Source of the DNA: Borreliella garinii
Lineage (GTDB): Bacteria > Spirochaetota > Spirochaetia > Borreliales > Borreliaceae
Reading direction: 5' to 3'
DNA: 64,000 bases
NCBI RefSeq assembly: GCF_001922545.1
Contig: NZ_CP018744.1
Coordinates: 310,001-374,000 of the forward strand
Shown: one piece after another, positions 55,414 through 64,000 of the stretch
Layout of the letters: every line of letters starts with the position of its first letter
Position numbering within the stretch: position 1 is the stretch's first letter
Position numbers and translations under genes: made by a program
The notes under the pieces: model-generated
Database searches by the model: none
What the model was told of the DNA's origin: nothing
What the model saw: only the letters and a program-made list of their open reading frames with translations

Positions 55414-57223
55414 AAATGTTTATTTTTTTTGGAATTTTGTCAAATCTTAATAAAAGATTAAGGGGCTTCTTTTTCTTAGGCGTTGCTTTAATAACTAAAA
55501 TTTTATTCGAAGGATAATACTTCCAACCATCAGAATATATATAAAACTTATAATCTGTAAACCAATCAATTTCTCTAAATCTAACTAAAGTTGGATTTAA
55601 AATATTTCCAAAATATATATAGCTTGAATAATTAATTTCTTGATCAAAATTAATTATAACCTTGGTATCAGTAATGTCGCAATTTAAAATCCTAGAAGCA
55701 GCATATATCCACCTGATAGACCCATTGCTAGGAATGAAAATAAATTGGGGCATGTATTGATTATCAATAATATCAGAATAATAGCTTTCATAAGGAATTC
55801 CTTTAACATAATCATTCATTAAAGAATGATAAATCACATTAAATGAAAGCTTTAATATTAAATTATCTTTCAAATAAGATGCTATTCTTTTAAGAACTCC
55901 GGAAATCTTTACTGCATACTCAACAACATCAGATGAATTCATGTTATCATTATTTAAAATATACACTTTTCCTTCATCTGTAACGCCAAATAAAGTGAAT
56001 ACAAATCTATAAAGCTCCTTTTTAAAATCTAAATAAACAGAATCATCATTACTAATCTTAAGAAAAGTAAAATAATTAGATAGAATGTTATAGGTTTGAA
56101 TAAAATCAAAATTAGAACTTAATATTTTTTTAGGATCTTTGAGAAGATTTAAAGCATCATTCAATTTAGAACCGTTTTCTGATAAAAAAATTTTTTCCAA
56201 AAGACGAGGATCCTCTTTTAAATAAACCATAAGTCTGTCTTTCTCAAGAGAGTCAATAAAAGTTTTATTTCTTGATAAATAAGAAATAAATTTATCGATT
56301 TGATCTGAATTAGCATAATAATTTAAACTTAAATAAGTAAGTTTATGTTCATTTTTAACCAACAAAGAATTTAATTTTAAAAATATTGATTCGTGATCTC
56401 CTCTAATTAAAGATTCTGCTAAAAAACAAACCATTAGATTTTCATCAAAGCCATAATCACCGTATTTAAGCCATCCTCCCCTTGAAACATTAAAATTAGC
56501 AGGATTGTTCCAAAAATCATAAGCACTTTGTCTAAAATTATTTAAAGTATCATTAAAAATTTTATTATCCACCTCTTTAATTTTTGAATGAACAGTAGAA
56601 TGGTCTAATATATTGCTTTTATTGCTCTCTATAATTAAATTTGAAATATTTTTCTTTGGTGAATCGATATAAATAGCACTGCCAATTCTAAATGTTGCTT
56701 GAGGAGAAATTAAAATATCTTTTTCTCTTAGTTTTACATTTTCTCCTAAAAAGACTCTATATTCTAAATTCTCTCCTTGTCTTATTGAAATAGTAGGCTT
56801 ATCTAATAAAACTTCATAATGATTTTCAACTTCATAGCTTAACAAAAAGCTCTTAGAGAGATTTGACTCAATACTAAAATTATTTTCTAAATCAAGCAAA
56901 AATCCTAGAAAAATATTATTCTCAAAATAAACATAAATGCCCATGTCTTGCACTTTATAAGAGATGGGTAAAAGATTTAACCCTGTTTCCAAAACAATAA
57001 GTGGATTAAGTTTGGACAAAAGTATCCTAAGTCCCCTAACATTAACAACAATATCATTTAAAATATATTCACTATTTTCAACCGTATTGTTTACTTCTAA
57101 TTTTATATCTTTTAGAAAAAATATATTTAAGTTTAAATTCCTAAATTGTAAAAAAATAACAACAAATAATATTAGAAGACCAAGCAATAAATTAAAAACG
57201 CCTGCCCTTAAAAACCCCTTCAT
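55406..57223 (-). CDS. Inner-membrane-anchored hypothetical protein (605 aa)
   Basis: Family not recognised. One N-terminal membrane anchor (AGVFNLLLGLLILFVVIFLQ) places a 580-residue domain in the periplasm. The first part (residues 35-180) is beta-rich (MGIYVYFENNIFLGFLLDLE, PTISIRQGENLEYRVFLGEN); the middle (230-470) is helical; the end returns to beta strands and finishes in a lysine/proline-rich stretch (VIKATPKKKKPLNLLLRF). It overlaps coaX by 8 bases, which is the only context clue and does not suggest a function. By order BB_0526. Confidence 0.85.
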   Translation of the reverse strand: MKGFLRAGVFNLLLGLLILFVVIFLQFRNLNLNIFFLKDIKLEVNNTVENSEYILNDIVVNVRGLRILLSKLNPLIVLETGLNLLPISYKVQDMGIYVYFENNIFLGFLLDLENNFSIESNLSKSFLLSYEVENHYEVLLDKPTISIRQGENLEYRVFLGENVKLREKDILISPQATFRIGSAIYIDSPKKNISNLIIESNKSNILDHSTVHSKIKEVDNKIFNDTLNNFRQSAYDFWNNPANFNVSRGGWLKYGDYGFDENLMVCFLAESLIRGDHESIFLKLNSLLVKNEHKLTYLSLNYYANSDQIDKFISYLSRNKTFIDSLEKDRLMVYLKEDPRLLEKIFLSENGSKLNDALNLLKDPKKILSSNFDFIQTYNILSNYFTFLKISNDDSVYLDFKKELYRFVFTLFGVTDEGKVYILNNDNMNSSDVVEYAVKISGVLKRIASYLKDNLILKLSFNVIYHSLMNDYVKGIPYESYYSDIIDNQYMPQFIFIPSNGSIRWIYAASRILNCDITDTKVIINFDQEINYSSYIYFGNILNPTLVRFREIDWFTDYKFYIYSDGWKYYPSNKILVIKATPKKKKPLNLLLRFDKIPKKINIYE

Positions 57224-57327
57224 ATGATGATTCTAATAATAAAAAATTAAAATATCAATATTGATTGCATAAAAACAAAAAAAATAATAGAATATATGGG
57301 TTGGCTAGCTGAATAGGAGCAAAATGT

Positions 57328-57750
57328 ATGAAAATTCCTAAAAATTATATTCCAGGAACAAATCCTTACAAGTCTCTACCTAAAAAACCTATTATTGAAA
57401 ACAAGAAAAAAATTACTAAAAAACAAGAACAAATTAATTCAGAAATTATGAAATCGCAAGAGCGTATTTTGAAATTATATATGAGACGTCTGCAAAAAAA
57501 AGATCAAATAACTCTTCAAAACTTTATTCTAGAAGGACATAGGGTTGGTTCAAAAATTTTCAACAATTTGCCAAAAACACTAAAAGAAATAATAGCTTTA
57601 ATGAATATCGAATCGTTAAAAGTGCTAAAAAAAAATACAAAAAATCCAATTAAAATGCTTTACATAAAATTTTCAAGCTGGACCTTGAACAAGCTAATCA
57701 AAACACTCGACATTGAATCTAATAAAAATAAAACTGTAAAAAATAAATAA
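57328..57750 (+). CDS. Small basic hypothetical protein (140 aa)
   Basis: Family not recognised. Lysine-rich and soluble, helical from residue 30 onward (KKQEQINSEIMKSQERILKL), with a proline-rich start (IPGTNPYKSLPKKP). AGGAG lies 8 bases before ATG 57328. An out-of-frame ATG at 57324 gives only five codons. Monocistronic between divergent and convergent neighbours. By order BB_0525. Confidence 0.75.
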   Translation: MKIPKNYIPGTNPYKSLPKKPIIENKKKITKKQEQINSEIMKSQERILKLYMRRLQKKDQITLQNFILEGHRVGSKIFNNLPKTLKEIIALMNIESLKVLKKNTKNPIKMLYIKFSSWTLNKLIKTLDIESNKNKTVKNK

Positions 57751-57776
57751 CAATTTTCAAATTCTTTTTAAATATC

Positions 57777-58631
57777 TTACTTATTAAATTTTTTATTCGC
57801 GACTTTTCTTACAATGTCTATTGTTGATTTATTATCAGAATAAATAAAAAAATCTTTCAAGGACCATCTTTTACGATTATTAGGCTCTAAAATGTACATT
57901 GAATCTAAAATGTCTAATGTCATTTTATTGCCACAATAAAATTCGCCAACCATGCCTAATTTATTCCCAATAGCTAAACACGCTGCAATATCCCAAAGTC
58001 CTACAAAAGAAAAATAAGCCTTATAAGAACCTGTAAAAAGTTTGGCAAAAGAATAAACACAAGAACCATTAATATGAATATGAGAAGAAGTATTAAGATT
58101 AAATGACCTTATAATAGACTTTGAAACTGCAAGCAAACTGTGGCTATTATAACATTTAGAATTAGCAAAAATAAACTTATTAAAATCTTTTCTTAAAGGA
58201 TAGGTACCAACGTTTTTTTTAGCATAAAATACACTGTCTTTAAAAGTAATAAAAAACTCTCCGCTTAAAGGAAGAGAAATAGCGCCTTCAGTAATTTTAC
58301 CACCACTGGCACACGCTAGTGATATTCCATATGAAGGAAGGCCTGCTGCAAAAGAAGAAGTTCCATCAATCGGATCAATAATAAAAGTATTCTCTGCCAT
58401 TAAAGCATCTTTAATATACTCTTCTCCATAAGTAAATATGGTCTCTTCCCCAATAAAAAAATTACCAGGCTTTTTGATTTCTCTGAATAAGAATTGCTCA
58501 ATCTGCTTATCAACCTGAGTTACAATAGACCCATCAGATTTAAAATACAAACTTAATTTAGCAGAACCACTTAATGCAAGCCTAGTTGACTCATTTAGCA
58601 AAAATATAATTTTTTCAAAATCCCAATCCAT
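57777..58631 (-). CDS. Inositol monophosphatase family protein
   Basis: A 284-residue Mg-dependent, Li-sensitive-type phosphatase. Metal motifs: FIGEETIF, DPIDGTSSFAAGLPSYG (DPxDGT core) and LWDIAACLAIGNK. All catalytic acidic residues are present. Likely substrates are inositol, fructose-1,6-bisphosphate or nucleotide phosphates; nothing in context decides. By order BB_0524. Confidence 0.93.
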   Translation of the reverse strand: MDWDFEKIIFLLNESTRLALSGSAKLSLYFKSDGSIVTQVDKQIEQFLFREIKKPGNFFIGEETIFTYGEEYIKDALMAENTFIIDPIDGTSSFAAGLPSYGISLACASGGKITEGAISLPLSGEFFITFKDSVFYAKKNVGTYPLRKDFNKFIFANSKCYNSHSLLAVSKSIIRSFNLNTSSHIHINGSCVYSFAKLFTGSYKAYFSFVGLWDIAACLAIGNKLGMVGEFYCGNKMTLDILDSMYILEPNNRKRWSLKDFFIYSDNKSTIDIVRKVANKKFNK

Positions 58632-58734
58632 TTTTATCTCGATTCTTTTATTAATAATAAATTCTAAAATTATTTATAAAAACATTATACTTTAACAAAG
58701 TTAACCTTTTTTCATAAAGCACTACTAAAACAAA

Positions 58735-58784
58735 ATGCTTTAAATTATACTAGCTTTTACTAAAGCTAGTATAATTTAAAGCAT
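58735..58784. repeat. Perfect 23-bp inverted repeat with 4-base loop
   Basis: Arm 58735-58757 (starts ATGCTTTAAATTATACTAGC) is the exact reverse complement of 58762-58784; the loop is TACT. No T tract follows on either strand, so it is not a standard terminator. Confidence 0.93.
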
Positions 58785-58966
58785 AAATATCCATATTAAC
58801 ATTTTTTTATTTTTAATCTCATAGACTCCATTAAATAGCAAAAGCTGAGAAAATTTATCAAACACAAACTCCCCCCTATAGATATATTAGTAACTGTAAT
58901 AATAGTGATACACTAAACAAGAAAAAACAGATCCTATAACATAACTAGACATGTCTATTAAATAGA

Positions 58967-59006
58967 TTTTAATTAATTATTATTTATAAATAATAATTAA
59001 TTAAAA
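58967..59006. repeat. Perfect 40-base A/T palindrome
   Basis: The stretch reads identically on both strands; the centre is TTTA/TAAA at 58986/58987 and the ends are TTTTAATT and AATTAAAA. It contains only A and T and could extrude as a cruciform or bind a dimeric protein. Confidence 0.93.
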
Positions 59007-59174
59007 AATCCTCATATAATTTATTTAAGGGTATAAAAATTTAATTTAAACTTTAAAAAAGCTGTTTTTCAATTTTTTAGCAAGTAAACCTTTAATATAA
59101 TGTTAACCACCTTTAATTATATTACTCTTAAAGTACTTTCCATTCTCAAATAATAGCCTTAAATACTTTTGTTA

Positions 59175-59430
59175 TTAATCTTTAACTCGCTTCTTTTCAA
59201 TAAAATTTTTAATTTTAGCATCCAATATTGTAAAATCCAGACTCTTTAAAAATAATCAAACTTTTCTCTAAAGAACACCTTAATAATATTATTGTCGCAT
59301 ATTTTTAATAAAACAATAATGAGTATCTTTTCTAAAAGACTGTTCCTTTAAAAAATTTGAGCAGATTTAAAGCTAAATTAATTTTACTTTTAAAAACTCA
59401 ATCAAAAACAATTAGATCATAAAAGACATT
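59175..59430 (-). pseudogene. Possible frameshifted gene remnant
   Basis: Minus-strand translation gives consecutive coding-like pieces in different frames: VFKSKINLALNLLKFFKGTV, then SLLEKILIIVLLKICDNNII, then KSLDFTILDAKIKNFIEKKR ending at TAA 59175. Joining them needs at least two frameshifts. The amino-acid mix resembles neighbouring Borrelia proteins, but no family is recognised and A/T-rich noise can imitate this. Confidence 0.25.
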
Positions 59431-59686
59431 TTAAAGGCCTTTTTAAAAAATCTAAAAATATTTGAAATATTCATGCTATATCTTTTAAAAATTAAATACT
59501 CTGTAATTTTTTGCTATAAATAACATTATGATATAGGATTGAAATCCTATTACTTTTTAAATTGTAAATTTTTTTATTCCCAAATACATTAAATAATATT
59601 AAATCTCCAATTTTCCCCATAAAAAATATTGTCAATAAAATTTTAAAAAAAGGAAAAGAATTTAAAAAACTAAGCTTTACATAATT

Positions 59687-61225
59687 TCAAACCATATTAT
59701 TTAAAATAGGAATTGAAAGTTCAAACCCAAAGGTTTTTTTAGAAACTTTAACTATAGGAGCCCCTTGTCTTCTTTTGTATTCATTTTTAAAATATAGAGT
59801 TAAAACTTTATCTACTACACCTTTTTCAAAATGAAGATAAATTGAATCTACAGATTCATTTTCAATCAAATATCTATTTAAAATAACATCAAGAACTTCA
59901 TATTTTGGAAGATAATCGCTATCTTTTTGGTCAAACCTCAACTCAGCTGAAGGCTCCTTTAAAATAATATTAACAGGAATAATACATTCGTCAAACTTTG
60001 CATTAATATACTTTACAAGATCATAAACCTCAGTCTTAAAAAGATCTCCAATCAAAGCAAGTCCCCCACAGGTATCCCCATAAAGGGTACAATAACCAAC
60101 TGCAATCTCGCTTTTATTGCCAGTATTTAAAAGTAAAGAATTTTGAGAATTACTATAAGACATTAATAAAAGTCCCCTTAACCGCGCTTGTAAATTCTCT
60201 CCAGTAACGCCTTTAACATCAAAATGCCCTTCAAGAAATCTACTGCTTACCTCAAACAAGTCTTTTATTGGCATTTCAATCAATTTAAAACCTAATTTTC
60301 TAGAAAGCTCTTTAGCATCAGAAATAGAACCTTTTGATGAAAATTTACTAGGCATAGAAATTCCAACAACATTCTCAGCGCCCAAAGCAAAACATGCAAG
60401 ACACGCAACAAGGGCAGAATCAATACCTCCAGATATCCCCAAATGCACTTTAGAAAATCCTGAAAAACAAACATATTCTCTTAAAACAAGAGATATTGCT
60501 AAAATAATTTTTTCAAAAAAATCATCACATGTATCAAATTTCAAATCTTGAAACGCATCATTAGATATAAAATCAAATTCAAATCCTTTGGCTTGTTTTA
60601 TCTTCCCAAAACTATTAATAAAAAAGCTACACCCATCATAAACTGCAGAATCTTCAGCCCCATAAAAATTTGAATAAACAACATCTAGATTGTTCTCAAC
60701 AGCAACTCTTTCAAAGAATTTTAACCTAAGATTATTCTTTTCCTTAGTGAAATAAGATTTAGATGGTACTATTAAGTACTGAGCTTTTTTTAAATTCTCA
60801 CCAAATTTGGAACTTAATTCATTAAACAATGAAGCATCCTCAAAATTTAATACCGCAAATACATTGTCCTTATAACTAAAAAAACCAGGCAAGTTGCATT
60901 GTGATACAGTTAGAATAACTTTATGATTACTGATTGCAGAAACAATATCTACAAATTTGCCACCCTTATAAACACTATAACCAAAAACAACCAAAATTCT
61001 ATCATCAACCTGTTCTCTTATAAACTCAATGCATTTACATATATTTTGAGAATATTTAGAACGCTCAAAAAACTCACTATGCTTAGTCTTGTCTAAAAAG
61101 ATAGAAGGAAAAACTAAAACTTCTGATCCCCTTAGCAAGGCTTCCTCATAATTAATTTTAAAATCAGCAATACATTTATTAAAATCTAAAACTTTATATT
61201 TAGTTTGAGCAATGCTTATTTTCAT
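59687..61225 (-). CDS. nadE: NAD synthetase with an inactivated glutaminase domain
   Basis: Converts nicotinate adenine dinucleotide to NAD. The 512-residue protein has a C-terminal synthetase domain that is intact: HLGISGGIDSALVACLACFA (P-loop 265-270), NTGNKSEIAVGYCTLYGDTC, and LKEPSAELRFDQKDSDYLP. The N-terminal 240 residues are a nitrilase-fold glutaminase (opening KISIAQTKYKVLDFNKCI), but its triad is lost: Glu becomes S41 (LVFPSIFLD), Lys becomes Q109 (SQCNLPGF) and Cys becomes F128 (AVLNFEDASL). The enzyme should therefore use free ammonia. By order BB_0522. Confidence 0.95.
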   Translation of the reverse strand: MKISIAQTKYKVLDFNKCIADFKINYEEALLRGSEVLVFPSIFLDKTKHSEFFERSKYSQNICKCIEFIREQVDDRILVVFGYSVYKGGKFVDIVSAISNHKVILTVSQCNLPGFFSYKDNVFAVLNFEDASLFNELSSKFGENLKKAQYLIVPSKSYFTKEKNNLRLKFFERVAVENNLDVVYSNFYGAEDSAVYDGCSFFINSFGKIKQAKGFEFDFISNDAFQDLKFDTCDDFFEKIILAISLVLREYVCFSGFSKVHLGISGGIDSALVACLACFALGAENVVGISMPSKFSSKGSISDAKELSRKLGFKLIEMPIKDLFEVSSRFLEGHFDVKGVTGENLQARLRGLLLMSYSNSQNSLLLNTGNKSEIAVGYCTLYGDTCGGLALIGDLFKTEVYDLVKYINAKFDECIIPVNIILKEPSAELRFDQKDSDYLPKYEVLDVILNRYLIENESVDSIYLHFEKGVVDKVLTLYFKNEYKRRQGAPIVKVSKKTFGFELSIPILNNMV

Positions 61226-61599
61226 AGGTAAATAATAAGCAATAATACATTAAATTACAACAAAATTTTAACAGCTTCGCAAAGCCAATACTCATCCATA
61301 TTTTAATACCTCTAAAATTAAGGTTATCTATAAACACGCTAAAAACAAACAAAATCAAAAAATGATATCAAAAATATTCTGAGAAATAAAAAATTAAAAT
61401 TTTTTATTTTGACAAAAAAATACACACCAAAATTTTGTTAAATAACAATATGTATCAATACAACACTATTATTGAAAGCTTAAGAAAGATATATATCTTG
61501 CGAATGATCAAAATGAATCATTTTTAGTAAATTTTGAGAAAGAAAAAAATTTGTAAAATATTTTTTTTAAAGATAAAATGCTTTATCAAAGGAGGAAAA
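61226..61599 (+). promoter_or_regulatory. Upstream region of the grpE-dnaK operon with palindromes
   Basis: A 374-base leader between divergent nadE and grpE. It holds TTGACA at 61409-61414 without a clear -10 partner, a perfect 14-base palindrome AAGATATATATCTT at 61486-61499, and a hairpin AATGAT...ATCATT followed by T residues at about 61503-61527. No CIRCE element (the HrcA operator) was found. Confidence 0.45.
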
Positions 61600-62163
61600 A
61601 TGGAAAAAAAAGAAACTAAAAACGATGCCGAAAAAAACAACAAACAAGATAACAAAAATACAAAATCTCAAAAAAAAGAAAACTTAAATTTGGTAAATTC
61701 TGATAAAAAAATTACTGAGCTTGAAAATGAAATCTCCAATCTTAAAGATTTGTATTTAAGAAAACAAGCAGAATTTGAAAACTTCAGAAAAAGATTAGAA
61801 AAAGAAAAAGACAATTTTGTTAAATTTGCAAATGAAACCATAATGAAAGATGTCGTTAATTTTCTTGATAACCTAGAACGAGCTATTAACTCTTCAAGAA
61901 AATCTAAAGATTTTGACAACCTATTAACAGGAATAAGCATGATTGAAAATGAAATACTATCAATCTTTGATAAAAAATATAATTTAAAAAAATTTGGAGA
62001 AAATGGCGAAAATTTTGATCCAAGTCGTCATGAAGCAATAAGCATTGAAGAGAAAGAAGATCTTAAAAATCCAGAAATAGTAGAAGTATACCAAAAAGGA
62101 TATTGCTACAACGACAGAATATTAAGAACAGCAAAAGTTAAAGTTGCTCAAAGTAAAAATTAA
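61600..62163 (+). CDS. grpE: Nucleotide exchange factor GrpE
   Basis: Cochaperone that releases ADP from DnaK. About 187 residues: a lysine-rich disordered start, a long coiled coil ([20 protein letters not shown], then [20 protein letters not shown]) and the C-terminal beta domain ([36 protein letters not shown]). The open frame extends to 61534, but AAAGGAGG at 61588-61595 marks ATG 61600. dnaK follows 23 bases later. By order BB_0519. Confidence 0.96.
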   Translation: MEKKETKNDAEKNNKQDNKNTKSQKKENLNLVNSDKKITELENEISNLKDLYLRKQAEFENFRKRLEKEKDNFVKFANETIMKDVVNFLDNLERAINSSRKSKDFDNLLTGISMIENEILSIFDKKYNLKKFGENGENFDPSRHEAISIEEKEDLKNPEIVEVYQKGYCYNDRILRTAKVKVAQSKN

Positions 62164-62186
62164 TTATAAAAAAGGAGGCTTATAAT

Positions 62187-64000
62187 ATGGGCAAAATAAT
62201 AGGTATTGACCTAGGAACAACAAACTCATGCGTAGCTATAATGGAGCATGGAAAACCAGTTGTAATACAAAATTCAGAGGGTGGAAGAACTACTCCATCT
62301 ATTGTTGCTTACACAAACAAAGGCGAAAGGCTTGTGGGGCAAGTCGCAAAAAACCAAATGGTTACAAACCCTGAAAACACAATTTATTCTATTAAAAGAT
62401 TCATGGGAAGAAGATTTGAAGAGGTTGCAAGCGAAATAAAAATGGTTCCTTATAAAATAGAAAAGGGACTAAATGGCGATGCAAGAGTAAACATTTCCAA
62501 TATAAAAAAGCAAATGTCACCGCCTGAAATCTCAGCAGCAACCCTTACAAAAATGAAAGAAACAGCAGAAGCTTACTTGGGTGAAAAAGTTACAGAAGCT
62601 GTCATTACAGTTCCTGCATATTTTAACGATGCTCAAAGACAAGCTACAAAAGATGCTGGTAAGATAGCCGGCCTTGAAGTAAAAAGAATTGTTAACGAAC
62701 CAACTGCCGCTGCTCTTGCTTATGGAATTGAAAAAAAACATGAAGAGATTGTTGCTGTTTACGATCTTGGCGGAGGAACATTTGATATTTCAATATTGGA
62801 GCTTGGAGATGGCGTTTTTGAAGTTAAGTCAACTAATGGAGACACACATCTTGGGGGGGACAATTTTGACGATGAGATAATAAAGCATTTAATTTCAGAA
62901 TTTAAAAAAGAAAGCGCTATTGATTTGTCAAACGACAAAATGGCTCTTCAAAGACTCAAAGAAGCAGCTGAAAAAGCTAAAATAGAACTTTCAGGCGCTC
63001 AAGAAGCTTCAATAAATCTTCCATTTATTACAGCAGATGCAAACGGCCCAAAACACTTACAATATACTCTAACAAGAGCAAAATTCGAACAAATGGTAGA
63101 CCACTTAGTTCAAAAAACAAAAGAACCATGCCTTAAGGCTATTAAAGATGCTGGGCTTAAAGCCTCTGACATTAACGAAGTAATACTTGTGGGCGGATCA
63201 ACAAGAATTCCTGCTATTCAAAAAATTGTAAAAGATATATTTGGACAAGATCCCAACAAAGGAGTAAATCCAGATGAAGCCGTAGCAATTGGAGCTGCTA
63301 TTCAAGGTGGTATTTTAACCGGAGAAACTAAAGACATGGTACTCCTTGACGTTACTCCACTCTCACTAGGAATAGAAACTCTAGGTGGTGTAATGACTAA
63401 ACTTATTGAACGAAACACTACAATTCCTACAAAAAAAAGTCAAGTATTCTCAACAGCTGCTGATAATCAAACCTCTGTTGATATTAAAGTCCTTCAAGGT
63501 GAACGTGAAATGGCAGCACAAAATAGAATACTTGGTAACTTTATACTTGATGGAATACCAGCAGCACCAAGAGGAGTACCTCAAATTGAAGTAAGCTTTG
63601 ACATTGACGCTAATGGAATAGTTCACGTATCTGCAAAAGATATGGGAACAGGCAAAGAACAGAAAATTAGAATTGAATCATCATCAGGGCTCTCTGAATC
63701 AGAAATAGATCGCATGGTAAAAGATGCAGAAGCTCATGCGGAAGAAGATAAAAAATTAAAAGAAAATATTGAGACAAAAAATACAGCTAATTCTTTAATT
63801 TATCAAACAGAAAAATCATTAAAAGAATATTCTGAAAAAATTTCAAGCGAAGACAAAGAAGCTATTGAAAATAAAATAAAAGAATTAAAAGAAGGTCTTG
63901 ATAAAGAAGACATTTCACTTATAAAATCTAGAACAGAAGAACTTCAAAAAGCTTCTTACAAGATAGCTGAGATGATGTATAAAGATTCTTCCCAGCAAAA
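62187..64000 (+). CDS. dnaK: Chaperone protein DnaK (Hsp70), truncated by the window end
   Basis: ATP-dependent chaperone; 604 codons are visible and the frame is open at 64000, so about 30 residues of the tail are missing. ATPase motifs: [51 protein letters not shown] and [11 protein letters not shown]; the substrate domain contains [25 protein letters not shown] (62171-62178) precedes ATG 62187. Second gene of the grpE-dnaK operon; dnaJ would be expected next. By order BB_0518. Confidence 0.98.
   Translation, partial: MGKIIGIDLGTTNSCVAIMEHGKPVVIQNSEGGRTTPSIVAYTNKGERLVGQVAKNQMVTNPENTIYSIKRFMGRRFEEVASEIKMVPYKIEKGLNGDARVNISNIKKQMSPPEISAATLTKMKETAEAYLGEKVTEAVITVPAYFNDAQRQATKDAGKIAGLEVKRIVNEPTAAALAYGIEKKHEEIVAVYDLGGGTFDISILELGDGVFEVKSTNGDTHLGGDNFDDEIIKHLISEFKKESAIDLSNDKMALQRLKEAAEKAKIELSGAQEASINLPFITADANGPKHLQYTLTRAKFEQMVDHLVQKTKEPCLKAIKDAGLKASDINEVILVGGSTRIPAIQKIVKDIFGQDPNKGVNPDEAVAIGAAIQGGILTGETKDMVLLDVTPLSLGIETLGGVMTKLIERNTTIPTKKSQVFSTAADNQTSVDIKVLQGEREMAAQNRILGNFILDGIPAAPRGVPQIEVSFDIDANGIVHVSAKDMGTGKEQKIRIESSSGLSESEIDRMVKDAEAHAEEDKKLKENIETKNTANSLIYQTEKSLKEYSEKISSEDKEAIENKIKELKEGLDKEDISLIKSRTEELQKASYKIAEMMYKDSSQQ

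Larger units (their letters stand above)
58632..59686. other. Long gene-poor gap with palindromes and coding debris
   Basis: More than 1 kb without an intact gene, unusual for this tightly packed chromosome. It holds the promoter side of the inositol phosphatase gene, a perfect 23-bp hairpin, a perfect 40-base A/T palindrome, a frameshifted minus-strand frame, and a short hairpin ATAGGATT-GA-AATCCTAT at 59533-59550, downstream of nadE. Confidence 0.8.

Noticed and set aside
58735-58784. Inverted repeat as the end of an insertion sequence or attachment site
   Set aside because: No transposase, integrase or target duplication nearby; the arms face each other across 4 bases, as in a hairpin.

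Overview
This is a chromosomal segment of a Lyme-group spirochaete (Borrelia/Borreliella burgdorferi sensu lato). The evidence is very low GC, archetypal Borrelia proteins, two-component gene sets with spirochaete-type features, and a gene order that, from memory, matches B31 loci BB_0579 (dnaE) down to BB_0518 (dnaK), shown in reverse orientation. No insertion sequence, prophage, plasmid-type repeat or CRISPR array was seen. Locus numbers quoted below are recalled from gene order, not searched.

Layout. 1-8 kb: partial dnaE, a soluble chemoreceptor (Mcp1), two hypotheticals, pyrG, an ABC exporter-like pair and a GT2 glycosyltransferase. 8.2-9.1 kb: pyrH and tRNA-Leu(CAA). 9.3-15.7 kb: a complete alternative chemosensory operon (cheW2, STAS protein, cheA1, cheB2, receptor-like protein, cheY2). 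15.9-17.8 kb: three tandem small outer-membrane barrel candidates. 17.8-21.2 kb: gnd and htpG. 21.2-23.8 kb: the general PTS genes ptsH-ptsI-crr. 23.9-27.2 kb: three overlapping genes usually called hypothetical. 27.4-31 kb: a coiled-coil secreted protein and ligA. 31.1-36.4 kb: a packed operon cheY1-fliS-flgN-like-polA-coaE-SPOR protein. 36.4-41 kb: FGGY kinase, prs, barrel and TPR proteins, KTSC protein. 41.2-45.5 kb: EF-G, BI-1 protein, bactofilin, TPR protein and three tRNAs (Lys-CTT, Lys-TTT, Glu-TTC). 45.5-58.6 kb: M16 peptidase, exoA, an MBL hydrolase, a hydrolase-like membrane protein, a glucosaminidase, a DUF2400 protein, an aldo/keto reductase, coaX, two unknowns and an inositol monophosphatase. 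58.6-59.7 kb: a gene-poor gap with perfect palindromes and frameshifted coding debris. 59.7-64 kb: nadE, then the grpE-dnaK heat-shock operon (dnaK runs off the end).

The most unusual content is at 23967-27160. Read by eye, the three overlapping genes align along their whole length with the three subunits of the xanthine dehydrogenase/CO dehydrogenase (molybdenum hydroxylase) family: the large molybdopterin subunit, the [2Fe-2S] subunit and the FAD subunit. The molybdopterin motifs, the FAD motifs and the ferredoxin-type cysteines are gone, yet the four cysteines of the second [2Fe-2S] site remain. This would be a previously unlabelled, cofactor-stripped enzyme complex kept as intact open frames in an organism known for doing with little or no iron.

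A wider theme is that several proteins keep a fold but lose its chemistry. NadE has a glutaminase domain without its Glu-Lys-Cys triad. Mcp1 ends in what looks like a zinc-binding CZB domain without its ligands. CheB2 has a crippled receiver domain. A membrane protein resembles PAF-acetylhydrolases without the nucleophile serine. The receptor-like protein of the che operon carries two degenerate chemoreceptor hairpins. These fit reductive evolution, possibly with reuse of the folds for other roles.
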